From Actinomycetota bacterium (GTDB lineage: Bacteria > Actinomycetota > Actinomycetes > S36-B12 > UBA10799), in NCBI GenBank assembly GCA_020636995.1, contig JACJWU010000001.1, positions 124,001 to 188,000 on the forward strand: 64,000 nucleotides of DNA. Direction: 5' to 3'. Numbering within the stretch: position 1 is the first letter of the stretch; every line of letters starts with the position of its first letter. Shown in pieces: positions 27,501-34,457 of this stretch. Both the position numbers and the translations under genes were made by a program. A model generated the notes under the pieces. That model had not been told where the DNA came from. It ran no database searches and saw nothing but the letters and a program-made list of their open reading frames with translations.

Positions 27501-27638
27501 ACCCTCGTAGAAGGTCCACTGGGGGCCGTCGGCGGTCTGCCGCAGCGAGCGATGGAAGACGTCGTTCTTCTGCCAGAAGGCGATGATCTCGCGCTCCATC
27601 TGCGGCAGATCGATCTTCGCGGGCACCGGGCGGTACAT
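24540..27638 (-). CDS. ileS: Isoleucyl-tRNA synthetase (eukaryote-like, IleS2 type)
   Basis: A 1032-residue class I synthetase that charges tRNA-Ile and edits valine. The HIGH-like motif is GVHH (in TANGTPGVHHVEARVFKDL) and the second signature is KMSKH rather than KMSKS. Both belong to the IleS2 type found in mycobacteria and eukaryotes, which in studied cases resists mupirocin. The editing domain (WTTTPWTLVSNTAVAV) and a C-terminal anticodon-binding domain are present. ATG 27638 follows GAAGGAG. The gene points against the flanking cluster, unlike relatives where ileS runs with it. No T-box leader fits in the 81-base upstream gap. Confidence 0.96.
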   Translation of the reverse strand: MYRPVPAKIDLPQMEREIIAFWQKNDVFHRSLRQTADGPQWTFYEGPPTANGTPGVHHVEARVFKDLYPRYRTMKGYHVPRKAGWDCHGLPVELAVERELGFNGKPDIEAYGIEAFNDRCRESVLRHVDAFSEMTSRMGYWVDMDQAYWTMSPEYIDSVWWSLKKIFDDGLLEQDHRVSPFCPRCGTTLSDHELAQGYETVVDPSVFVTCEVLDGELATRFPGVQLLVWTTTPWTLVSNTAVAVAPDAGYVVARTGDRTLVVAEDLLAATLGEDAEILARMPGRDLEGLHYRPPFDLVEIPDAHYVIPGGFVTTTDGSGIVHLAPAFGADDLAVCRGFGLPVVNPVRPDGTFEEDVELVGGQFFKHADEALVADMQNRGLLFKRVPYEHAYPHCWRCHTPLIYYALPSWYIRTTAAKDALLAQNEATNWFPETIQWGRYGDWLRNNIDWALSRSRYWGTPLPIWRCENDHLTAVGSRTELAQLAGEDVAGIDPHRPYVDDITFECPHCDATATRVPEVIDCWYDSGAMPFAQFGYPAQNVEEFEKSYPADFICEAIDQTRGWFYTLMAVGTLVTGSNSYRNVVCLGHILDAEGRKMSKHLGNVLEPIPLMDAQGADALRWFMLASGSPWQARRVSAEAMQEVVSKVLSTLWSIASFQSLYGGLSDWQPGQAGGEPTLMDRWALSRTASTVRDVDAALERFDSQSAGRLIADLIDDLSNWYVRRSRRRFWNADPTALQTLHACLRDLLLIMAPFTPFVTERLWQDLFATSEGVDSVHLATWPTLDEGLIDADLEQRMALVRRLVELGRAARAESGIKIRQPLSRALVAADRWSDLDEQAREQIADELNVLSLESLSDAEALVHVTVKPNFRVLGKRFGKRTPVVAAAIGAADAGELVAGIRSGEGHVQVEGETVSLSADEVIVTEVPQEGWTVASGGGESLALDLHLDEELLVLGTARDIVRTLQQARKDSGFQVTDRITVLWQSDDERVSQAFATHGQLIAQEVLATEIVEAKAPAAMTLSDPDMRVALRRA

Positions 27639-27707
27639 TCGGCTCCTTCGTCGGGTTCCCTTCGAGGGTAGCGATGCCGTGCGCGAGTGTTCGTGTCACG
27701 TGGTGCG

Positions 27708-27713
27708 TACGGT
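27708..27713 (+). promoter_or_regulatory. -10 hexamer of a leaderless DUF167 transcript
   Basis: TACGGT ends six bases before ATG 27720, with no Shine-Dalgarno. This supports the choice of ATG 27720 as start. Confidence 0.45.
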
Positions 27714-27719
27714 GGGCTC

Positions 27720-28007
27720 ATGGCCGTACCGACGTTCCGCGCGGCGGTCTGGGCCAAGCCGGGATCGCGGCGGACGGCCGTCGGCGGCGGGTACGGGGAA
27801 CCTCCGGCACTGGTCGTGCGAGTGGCTGCTGCGGCGGTGGATGGGGCCGCCAACAAGGCCGTGGTGGCCGCCCTCGCCGAGGCGTTCGGAATCCGCCGGT
27901 CGTCGATCCGCATCGTGTCCGGCCAGTCATCGCGGGCCAAGCGCATCGAGATCGTCGGAGCCCCGGAGGACCTGCCCGGGCGGTGGGCGGATCTTGCCGG
28001 CCGGTGA
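27720..28007 (+). CDS. DUF167 (YggU) family protein
   Basis: A 95-residue protein of the YggU/DUF167 family, found in all domains and of unknown function. The typical core is seen: AVWAKPGSRRTAVGG, LVVRVAAAAVDGAANKAVVAALAEAFG, and IVSGQSSRAKRIEIVG. ATG 27720 is preferred over earlier in-frame codons because a TAnnnT hexamer lies six bases upstream and the family starts here. It lies between divergent ileS and lspA. Confidence 0.88.
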   Translation: MAVPTFRAAVWAKPGSRRTAVGGGYGEPPALVVRVAAAAVDGAANKAVVAALAEAFGIRRSSIRIVSGQSSRAKRIEIVGAPEDLPGRWADLAGR

Positions 28008-28038
28008 GCCCTGTGCCGCCGGTCAGGACACGCCGGTC

Positions 28039-28044
28039 TACCGT
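28039..28044 (+). promoter_or_regulatory. -10 hexamer of a leaderless lspA transcript
   Basis: TACCGT ends seven bases before ATG 28052. No Shine-Dalgarno is visible. Confidence 0.45.
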
Positions 28045-28051
28045 GTTCGCA

Positions 28052-28558
28052 ATGAAGCATCCCGCTGTCCTCGTTGCGTGGGCCACTGCGGCCGCCGTGA
28101 TCCTCGTGGATCAGGTGACCAAGGCCTGGGCGGTCGCGTCGCTGGAGGGGCAGCCGGATCGCCAGGTCATCGGTGACCTGCTGCGCCTGAGCTTCGTCCG
28201 CAACCCGGGAGCGGCCTTCGGGCTCGGGGGAGGTGCGACGATCGTGTTCAGCCTGGTCGCGGTCGCGGTGGCCGTGGTGTTGGTGCGGATGTCGACACGA
28301 CTGGTGTCCATGTGGTGGGCGGTGGCACTCGGGCTGATGCTCGGCGGGGCACTGGGCAACTTCATCGACCGACTGTTCCGGGAGCCGGGGGCGTTGCAGG
28401 GGCATGTGGTCGACTTCGTACGATTACCCAATTTCCCGGTGTTCAACGTGGCCGATATGAGCCTGACGACGGCGGCGATCATGATCGTGGCGCTGAGCCT
28501 GTTCAACGTGCCGTACGACCGTCCGCGCCATGAGGCCGCGGATGCCGCGACGGCATGA
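28052..28558 (+). CDS. lspA: Prolipoprotein signal peptidase (signal peptidase II)
   Basis: A 168-residue membrane aspartyl protease that cleaves lipoprotein signal peptides before the lipidated cysteine. Four membrane helices are predicted. Conserved boxes are DQVTKAWAV, FVRNPGAAFGL, GGALGNFIDRL and VVDFVRLPNFPVFNVADMS, with the two catalytic aspartates in the last boxes. ATG 28052 is supported by a -10 hexamer seven bases before it; GTG 28043 would add three residues. The multicopper oxidase lipoprotein of this window is a likely substrate. The stop overlaps the rluD-type gene as ATGA. Confidence 0.95.
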   Translation: MKHPAVLVAWATAAAVILVDQVTKAWAVASLEGQPDRQVIGDLLRLSFVRNPGAAFGLGGGATIVFSLVAVAVAVVLVRMSTRLVSMWWAVALGLMLGGALGNFIDRLFREPGALQGHVVDFVRLPNFPVFNVADMSLTTAAIMIVALSLFNVPYDRPRHEAADAATA

Positions 28559-29466
28559 CCGAGCGCTCGTACCCCGTTCCCGAGGGGCTGGACGGTCACC
28601 GCCTGGATCAGGCACTGTCCCGGATGCTGGGGCTGTCGCGAAGCAAGGCCGCGGACCTTGTGGATCGTGCGCTGGTCACTGTGGACGACGAACTGGTGCC
28701 CAAGTCCTCGCGGGTACTCGTGGACCAGGTGATCACGGTGCAGGACCTCGACGAGTCGCCCGTGCCGCCGCCGGCCATGGACCTGCCGATCCTGTACGCC
28801 GACGACGACATCATCGTCGTGGACAAGCCGGTCGGAATGGCCGCACATGCCAGTCCCGGGTGGGAGGGACCGACTGTGGTGAACGCCCTGGCGAGGGCAG
28901 GTTTCCAGATCGCCGCCGTCGGCCCCGACGAACGACAGGGGATCGTGCACAGGCTCGACGTGGGCACCAGCGGGGTGATGGTGGTGGCGAAGTCCGCCCG
29001 TGCATATTCCGCGCTCAAACGGGCGTTCAAGAGTCGTGAGGTGGACAAGACCTACCACGCGCTCGTCCAAGGGCACCCGGATCCGGCCGCTGGCACCGTC
29101 GACGCGCCGATCGGGCGGGATCCGCGCCACGCACATCGGTTCGCGGTGACCCCCGATGGCAGACCCAGTGTCACCCACTACGAAACCGTTGAGAGCCACC
29201 GCTTCGCCAGCCTGCTCGAGATCACTCTGGAGACCGGCCGGACCCATCAGATCCGCGTGCACATGTCAGCCTTGCGGCATCCGTGCTGCGGGGATCGCAC
29301 GTATGGCGCGGATCCGGCACTGGCCGCGCGCCTCGGGCTGACGCGTCAGTGGCTGCACGCGGTCCGTCTGCGATTCCGCCACCCGGGCACCGGCGAGCAG
29401 GTGACGTTCGTGAGCCCGTATCCGGCGGATCTGGACCACGCGCTCGAGGTGATCCGCGAGGGCTGA
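28555..29466 (+). CDS. 23S rRNA pseudouridine synthase (RluD/RluA family)
   Basis: A 303-residue RluA-family pseudouridine synthase. An S4 RNA-binding domain (about residues 10-70, RLDQALSRMLGLSRSKAADLV) comes first. The catalytic domain contains HRLDVGTSGVMVVAK with the essential aspartate and the ETGRTHQIRVH box. The position after lspA is conserved in actinobacteria, where it is annotated as rluD. Its exact target uridines cannot be read from sequence. ATG 28555 overlaps the lspA stop. Confidence 0.93.
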   Translation: MTERSYPVPEGLDGHRLDQALSRMLGLSRSKAADLVDRALVTVDDELVPKSSRVLVDQVITVQDLDESPVPPPAMDLPILYADDDIIVVDKPVGMAAHASPGWEGPTVVNALARAGFQIAAVGPDERQGIVHRLDVGTSGVMVVAKSARAYSALKRAFKSREVDKTYHALVQGHPDPAAGTVDAPIGRDPRHAHRFAVTPDGRPSVTHYETVESHRFASLLEITLETGRTHQIRVHMSALRHPCCGDRTYGADPALAARLGLTRQWLHAVRLRFRHPGTGEQVTFVSPYPADLDHALEVIREG

Positions 29467-29920
29467 GGAAGGCCCGGTGCGGACCTGGCGGTGTGTGCAG
29501 TGGACCCGTTCGTGGATCATTGTGCGGTGGAAGTGTTCGACGTTGCCCGTTGGTCTGAGGAGCGTGTGGGCTTGCTGCTGGCCCCCGTCCGGTTAGAGAT
29601 CGGCATGTTGGTTAGTCGGCGGCAGGTTGGTTAGAGTCCCACGGCCGTATAAGGCTAACCGGAGTGATGTATCTCTATCCAGGATGCCGATCTCTAACCG
29701 GAGCACCGGCCCCAGCCGCTAGCCTGGCCAAGCTGTCTGGACATGAGGAGGTGCAGAGCGATCACTCCGGTTGGCCGCATGTGACCAGCCGGACGGCCGG
29801 TCCGCCGAGCGGGGGTACCCCAGTTCGGTGCAGCCGCTGTCCATTCCGTGGCGCGTCCTGACCCTGCGCTTCGCAACCTCGGCTTAGGCTGGAGACCCCG
29901 TTCCAGCGTTGAGGTGATCC
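29467..29920. other. Non-coding gap before dnaE1
   Basis: About 450 bases with no credible gene. The middle holds the symmetrical 115-bp repeat element at 29588-29702. Right of it are a short palindrome CGGACGGCCGGTCCG (about 29790-29804) and GGGGTACCCC (29812-29821). No clear sigma-70 promoter for dnaE1 was identified. Flanks at 29467-29587 hold nothing recognisable. Confidence 0.6.
29588..29702. repeat. 115-bp symmetrical element with 19-bp inverted ends and internal GGTTAG repeats
   Basis: The ends are perfect 19-bp inverted repeats: CCGGTTAGAGATCGGCAT at 29589-29606 with its exact complement at 29684-29701, plus one more T-A pair outside. Inside, GGTTAG recurs at 29591, 29610 and 29629, exactly 19 bases apart. 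On the right the complement CTAACC occurs at 29655 and 29694, with a degenerate copy (complement of GGATAGAGAT) at 29671-29680 between them. Both halves thus carry three inward-facing repeats of about 19-20 bp. Such multiple-repeat ends are known from IS21-family elements. No transposase or clear target duplication is present, so this may be a MITE or a deletion remnant. Confidence 0.65.
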
Positions 29921-32900
29921 ATGTCGGACTCGTTCGTGCATCTGCATGTGCATACCGAGTACTCGATGCTGGACGGCGCCGCGCGGCTCGACGACCTGTT
30001 CACCGAGGCCGCCCGACTCGAGATGCCCGCGATCGCCATGACCGACCACGGCAACGTGTTCGGTGCCTATGAGTTCTACAAGAAGGCGCAGAAGTACGGG
30101 GTCAAGCCCATCATCGGCATCGAGGGGTACTACGCCCCGCAGGGCCGGCACACCCGCGCTCCCTACGACTTCGGGGAGGTGCCCGGCGACGACGTCGGTG
30201 AGGACGGCGTGCCGACCACAAAGGGCAAGCAGGCCTATACCCACATGACTGTGCTGGCCGAGACCACCGAGGGCATGCACAACCTGTTCAAGTTGTCGAG
30301 TCTGGCCAGCATCGAGGGGTACTACCGCAAACCCCGCTTCGACCGGGAGTTGCTCGACCAGTTCGGGAAGGGTCTGATCGCGACCACGGGCTGCCCCAGC
30401 GGGGAAGTGAACATGTGGCTGCGCGCCGGGCAGTACGACAAGGCGCTGGCGGCGGCTGCGGACTTCCGGGACATCCTCGGCGCCGGCAATTTCTACTGCG
30501 AACTGATGGACCACGGCCTGGACATCGAACGCCGGCACCGTGAGGACCTGCTCAAGATCGCGCGCACCCTCGACCTGCCACTGGTCGCGACCAACGACCT
30601 GCACTACGTGCGCGAGGAGGACGCCGACGCGCATGACGTCCTGTTGTGCATCGGGACCCGGGCGACCGTCAACGACGAGAAGCGCTTCCGGTTCAACGGC
30701 TCCGGCTACTTCCTGAAGTCCCCGGAGCAGATGCGTGCCGTCTGGTCGGAACTGCCGGAGGCATGCGACAACACACTGCTGATCGCCGAGCGCTGCAACG
30801 TGGAGTTCGACGACTCCGCCAACCTCATGCCCCGCTTCGACGTGCCCGAGGGCGAGACGGAGGAGTCCTGGCTTGCCAAAGAGGTCATGCGCGGTCTGCA
30901 GGCGCGATTCGCGCCGCACCCGGTCCCCGAGGCACATCGCACGCAGGCCGACTACGAGATCAGCGTCATCAACCAGATGGGGTACCCGAGTTACTTCCTG
31001 GTCGTGGCCGACCTGGTGCGTTACGCCAAGGAGAACGGGATCCGGGTCGGCCCGGGCCGTGGCTCGGCAGCCGGTGCGCTCATCGCCTGGGCGATGGGTA
31101 TCACCGAACTCGATCCCATCGAACACGGCCTGATCTTCGAGCGGTTCCTCAACCCCGACCGTGTGTCGATGCCAGACATCGACATGGACTTCGACGAGCG
31201 CCGGCGCGGCGAGATGATCCGCTACGCCACGCAGAAGTACGGTGCGGACCAGGTCGCGCAGATCGTGACCTACGGCTCGATCAAGGCGAAAGCGGCGATC
31301 AAGGACTCCGCGCGGGCACTCGGCCTTCCGTATGCGCTCAGTGACCAGATCACCAAGGCCATGCCCGACCCGGTCATGGGTAAGGACATCCCACTGCACG
31401 GGATCTTCGACAAGGCCCACCCCCGGTACGCGGAGGCTGCGGACTTCCGCACGCTGCACGACGCCGACCCGCAGGTACAGCAGGTGGTGGCGACGGCCCG
31501 CGGGCTCGAAGGCCTGAAACGCCAGCCGGGGGTGCACGCCGCCGGCGTCATCCTGTCGCGTGCCAAGCTGCTGGACGTCGTGCCGTTGTGGATGCGCGAC
31601 GACGGTTCGATCATCACGCAGTTCGACATGGGCGCCTGCGAGGAGCTCGGCCTGTTGAAGATGGACTTCCTGGGGTTGCGCAACCTCACCGTCCTCGACG
31701 ACTGCTTGGCCAACATCGAGCGCAACAAGGGCGAGTCCGTGGTGCTCGAGGATCTGCCGCTGGACAACGCCGAGGCCTACCGGCTGCTGGGACGGGGCGA
31801 CACCCTCGGCGTCTTCCAACTCGATGGCGGACCCATGCGTGCGCTGCTGCGCTCCATGAAGCCCGACTCGTTCGACGACATCAGCGCGGTGCTGGCGCTC
31901 TACCGGCCGGGGCCCATGGGTGCCAACGCGCACAACGACTACGCCGACCGGAAGAACGGCCGGCAACCGGTCACACCCATTCATCCAGAACTGGCCGACT
32001 CCCTCGAGGACATCCTCAACGAGACCTACGGTGTGATCGTCTACCAGGAACAGGTCATGACGATCGCACAGCGGGTGGCCGGCTACAGCCTCGGACAAGC
32101 GGATCTGCTGCGCCGTGCGATGGGCAAGAAGAAGAAGGAGATCCTGGACAAGGAGTTCGGGCCCTTCGCCGAAGGGATGCGTGCCAACGGATACTCCGAC
32201 GACGCGATCAACACGCTGTGGGAGATCCTCGTCCCGTTCGCGGACTATGCGTTCAACAAAGCGCACTCCGCCGGCTACGGCCTGGTGTCGTATTGGACGG
32301 CGTACCTCAAGGCGAACTACCCGACGGAGTACATGGCGGCTCTGCTGGAGTCGGTCAAGGACAACAAGGACAAGAGCGCCGTCTACCTCGCCGAGTGCCG
32401 ACACATGGGCGTGAAGGTGCTGCCCCCGGACGTCAACGACTCGCAGTCCCGGTTCACCGCCGTGGACGACACGATCCGGTTCGGGCTGTCCGCTGTGCGC
32501 AACGTCGGGGAGGCGGTGGTGGAGTCGATCATCGCGTCCCGTACCGCGAAGGGGCGCTTCGCCGACTTCCCGGACTTCTTGGACAAGGTGGAGGCCTCCG
32601 CGTGCAACAAGCGCGTGGTCGAGTCGCTGATCAAAGCGGGAGCCTTCGACTCCCTCGGGCACACCCGCCGCGGGGTCATCAGCATCCACGAGGCTGCGGT
32701 CGACGAAGCCCTGGGCAAGAAGCGCGCCGAGGCGATCGGACAATTCGACCTCTTCGGGGACATGGCCGACGACGACCAGGATGCGTCGATGGTGTTGCAG
32801 ATCCCGGTCGGCGAGTGGGACAAGTCAGTGTTGCTGGCTCATGAGCGGGAGATGCTCGGGCTGTACGTCTCGGACCACCCCCTGTTCGGCCTCGAGGCGC

Positions 32901-33454
32901 AGTTGCGGGGACTGGCCGACGGGAGCATCGCAGATCTGGCCGGCTCGGAGAATGCCGATGGCCGGGTGGTGACCATCGCCGGGCTCGCCACTCAGGTCGC
33001 CCGCCGCATCACGAAGGGTGGCAAGCCGTACGCCCAGATGGCCATCGAGGATCTGACCGGCGAGATCCAGGTCATGGTCTTCCCGAAGGTCTACGAGCAG
33101 GTGTCGCCCTACTGTCACACCGATGCCATCCTCGTGGTGAAGGGTCGACTGGACGTCAGCGAGGATTCTCCGCGGCTCATGGCCATGGAGGTCTCCGCAC
33201 CGGATCTGTCCGTGGACCGGAACACCCCGTTCGTCATCACTGTGGCGGCGCAGCAGTGCACCCCGGACACGGTGGAGCGTTTGAAGTCGGTGCTGGGGGC
33301 CCATCCTGGGCCCACAGAGGTGCACCTTCAGATGTCCTCGGGGACCCGCACGACCGTGCTGCGTCTCGATGAAGGCTTCCGGGTGTCCGCGACGTCATCG
33401 TTGGGCGCCGACCTCAAGGCGCTGCTGGGACCCAATTGCCTGCCGAACCCGTGA
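29921..33454 (+). CDS. dnaE: Replicative DNA polymerase III alpha subunit DnaE1
   Basis: The 1177-residue catalytic subunit of the replicative polymerase. The N-terminal PHP domain (FVHLHVHTEYSMLDGAARL) is followed by the C-family polymerase core. The palm aspartates lie in PDIDMDFDERRRGEMI, with GRGSAAGALIAWAMGI just before. Next come the fingers, a helix-hairpin-helix region (KRVVESLIKAGAFDSLGHTRRG) and an OB fold (VVTIAGLATQVARRITKGGKPYAQM). Length and order are those of full actinobacterial DnaE1. ATG 29921 follows GAGGTG at seven bases. Its stop overlaps the next gene as GTGA. Confidence 0.97.
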   Translation: MSDSFVHLHVHTEYSMLDGAARLDDLFTEAARLEMPAIAMTDHGNVFGAYEFYKKAQKYGVKPIIGIEGYYAPQGRHTRAPYDFGEVPGDDVGEDGVPTTKGKQAYTHMTVLAETTEGMHNLFKLSSLASIEGYYRKPRFDRELLDQFGKGLIATTGCPSGEVNMWLRAGQYDKALAAAADFRDILGAGNFYCELMDHGLDIERRHREDLLKIARTLDLPLVATNDLHYVREEDADAHDVLLCIGTRATVNDEKRFRFNGSGYFLKSPEQMRAVWSELPEACDNTLLIAERCNVEFDDSANLMPRFDVPEGETEESWLAKEVMRGLQARFAPHPVPEAHRTQADYEISVINQMGYPSYFLVVADLVRYAKENGIRVGPGRGSAAGALIAWAMGITELDPIEHGLIFERFLNPDRVSMPDIDMDFDERRRGEMIRYATQKYGADQVAQIVTYGSIKAKAAIKDSARALGLPYALSDQITKAMPDPVMGKDIPLHGIFDKAHPRYAEAADFRTLHDADPQVQQVVATARGLEGLKRQPGVHAAGVILSRAKLLDVVPLWMRDDGSIITQFDMGACEELGLLKMDFLGLRNLTVLDDCLANIERNKGESVVLEDLPLDNAEAYRLLGRGDTLGVFQLDGGPMRALLRSMKPDSFDDISAVLALYRPGPMGANAHNDYADRKNGRQPVTPIHPELADSLEDILNETYGVIVYQEQVMTIAQRVAGYSLGQADLLRRAMGKKKKEILDKEFGPFAEGMRANGYSDDAINTLWEILVPFADYAFNKAHSAGYGLVSYWTAYLKANYPTEYMAALLESVKDNKDKSAVYLAECRHMGVKVLPPDVNDSQSRFTAVDDTIRFGLSAVRNVGEAVVESIIASRTAKGRFADFPDFLDKVEASACNKRVVESLIKAGAFDSLGHTRRGVISIHEAAVDEALGKKRAEAIGQFDLFGDMADDDQDASMVLQIPVGEWDKSVLLAHEREMLGLYVSDHPLFGLEAQLRGLADGSIADLAGSENADGRVVTIAGLATQVARRITKGGKPYAQMAIEDLTGEIQVMVFPKVYEQVSPYCHTDAILVVKGRLDVSEDSPRLMAMEVSAPDLSVDRNTPFVITVAAQQCTPDTVERLKSVLGAHPGPTEVHLQMSSGTRTTVLRLDEGFRVSATSSLGADLKALLGPNCLPNP

Positions 33455-33960
33455 ACCGACTGCACCCGGTGGGTGTGATGTCCCGCTATGTGGTGCTCGG
33501 GGCGCTCCTCGGGATGCCGGTGGGGATGTTGTGGGTGTGGTGGGCGCCGCGGGTCCTGGTGTCGTCGGTGGCGAACGCGGACTTCGTGGAGGCGTACCCC
33601 CAGGGATTCGCCGTCACCGATCTGACTCTCGGGGCACTTCTGCTCGCGTCCGGGATCGTGGTGGGTGCGGTCGCGGCGCGCAGGCTTGTGCGGACCGGAT
33701 TCGTGGGCGGCTGGGTGCACGTGGTGGGGGCGATGATCGGTTCGGCGGTGACCGCCGCTGTCGCCCGTGTGCTCGGCTGGTGGTTGGCCGGTAGAGAAGT
33801 GGTGGCGCAGGCGGACGGCACCTACGCGCTGCCCATGCGGGTCGGCGCCGAGGGTGTTCTCCTATTGGGTGTGTTCTCGGCGCTGTTGGTGATCGTGCTG
33901 GTCGTGGCCTTCGCCCGGGAGCCGGTCAACCACGGATCGGTGCCGTCCGAGCATTCGTGA
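33451..33960 (+). CDS. Unrecognised four-helix membrane protein
   Basis: A 169-residue protein I cannot assign with confidence. It has four predicted membrane helices: about residues 10-32, 57-79, 86-113 and 134-154. A soluble loop between the first two contains NADFVEAYPQGFAVTDL. The GTG at 33451 overlaps the dnaE1 stop by four bases, so it is translationally coupled to the polymerase. Its 3-prime end overlaps the convergent ybaK-type gene by 35 bases. General build resembles small actinobacterial DUF-type membrane proteins such as DUF2567, but this is only an impression. Confidence 0.75.
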   Translation: MNRLHPVGVMSRYVVLGALLGMPVGMLWVWWAPRVLVSSVANADFVEAYPQGFAVTDLTLGALLLASGIVVGAVAARRLVRTGFVGGWVHVVGAMIGSAVTAAVARVLGWWLAGREVVAQADGTYALPMRVGAEGVLLLGVFSALLVIVLVVAFAREPVNHGSVPSEHS

Positions 33961-34414
33961 GCGAGATCAGATCCTCCGGTCGCAGTTCGATGTCGAGACC
34001 GCGCCTGCCCCCGGACACGTAGATCGTCGAATGGTGCAGAGCTGTGTCGTCGATGATCGTCGGCAGCCTCTTGCGCTGCCCGAGTGGTGAGATCCCGCCG
34101 AGGACGTACCCGGTCGTCTTCTCCGCGGCCTTCGGCTCGGCCATCGTCGCCCGCTTGGATCCCACCGCGGCCGCAAGGGCTTTCAGGCTCAACTGACCGC
34201 TCACCGGCACGCAGGCGACCACCAGTTGGCCGTCCACGTCCGCCAGCAGTGTCTTGAACACCCGCTCCGGGTCCAGGCGCAGGGCTTCTGCCGCTTCGGC
34301 ACCGAAGGCCGTCTCATCCGGGTCGTGTGTGTACTCGTGGACGGCGAACGCCGTTCCCGATTCCTGCAGGGCCACCAGGGCCGGGGTGGATGCACCCTTC
34401 TTCTTCGCCGCCAC
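33926..34414 (-). CDS. ybaK: Cys-tRNA(Pro) deacylase, YbaK/EbsC family
   Basis: A 162-residue YbaK-type aminoacyl-tRNA deacylase that clears cysteine mischarged on tRNA-Pro. Family blocks are HEYTHDPDETAFGAEAAEAL, VFKTLLADVDGQLVVACVPV, the lysine in LSLKALAAAVGSKRATMA and GYVLGGISPLGQRKRLPT. GTG 34414 is taken as start since a -10-like TAGGTT lies seven bases upstream on this strand. It is divergent from hisD with only 43 bases between. Confidence 0.92.
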   Translation of the reverse strand: MAAKKKGASTPALVALQESGTAFAVHEYTHDPDETAFGAEAAEALRLDPERVFKTLLADVDGQLVVACVPVSGQLSLKALAAAVGSKRATMAEPKAAEKTTGYVLGGISPLGQRKRLPTIIDDTALHHSTIYVSGGRRGLDIELRPEDLISLTNARTAPIRG

Positions 34415-34421
34415 AGGCCCG

Positions 34422-34427
34422 AACCTA
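34422..34427 (-). promoter_or_regulatory. -10 hexamer of a leaderless ybaK transcript
   Basis: On the minus strand TAGGTT ends seven bases before the GTG at 34414. There is no Shine-Dalgarno between them. Confidence 0.45.
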
Positions 34428-34445
34428 TCGGCTCGAGGCGATTCG

Positions 34446-34451
34446 TACGAT
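34446..34451 (+). promoter_or_regulatory. -10 hexamer of a leaderless hisD transcript
   Basis: TACGAT ends six bases before the hisD ATG at 34458, with no Shine-Dalgarno. Together with the oppositely oriented ybaK hexamer it fills the 43-base divergent gap. Confidence 0.5.
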
Positions 34452-34457
34452 GGTCAC

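Noticed and set aside
27639..27719. T-box leader for ileS
   Set aside because: Only 81 bases separate ileS from the next gene, with no T-box sequence; a normal Shine-Dalgarno is present instead.
29762..32743. Very long open frames antisense to real genes, such as this one against dnaE1, and others at 9036-10691, 25842-27671 and 50604-51842
   Set aside because: They are by-products of high GC in the third codon position of the sense genes, have skewed composition (many Arg, His, Gln) and show no recognisable family.
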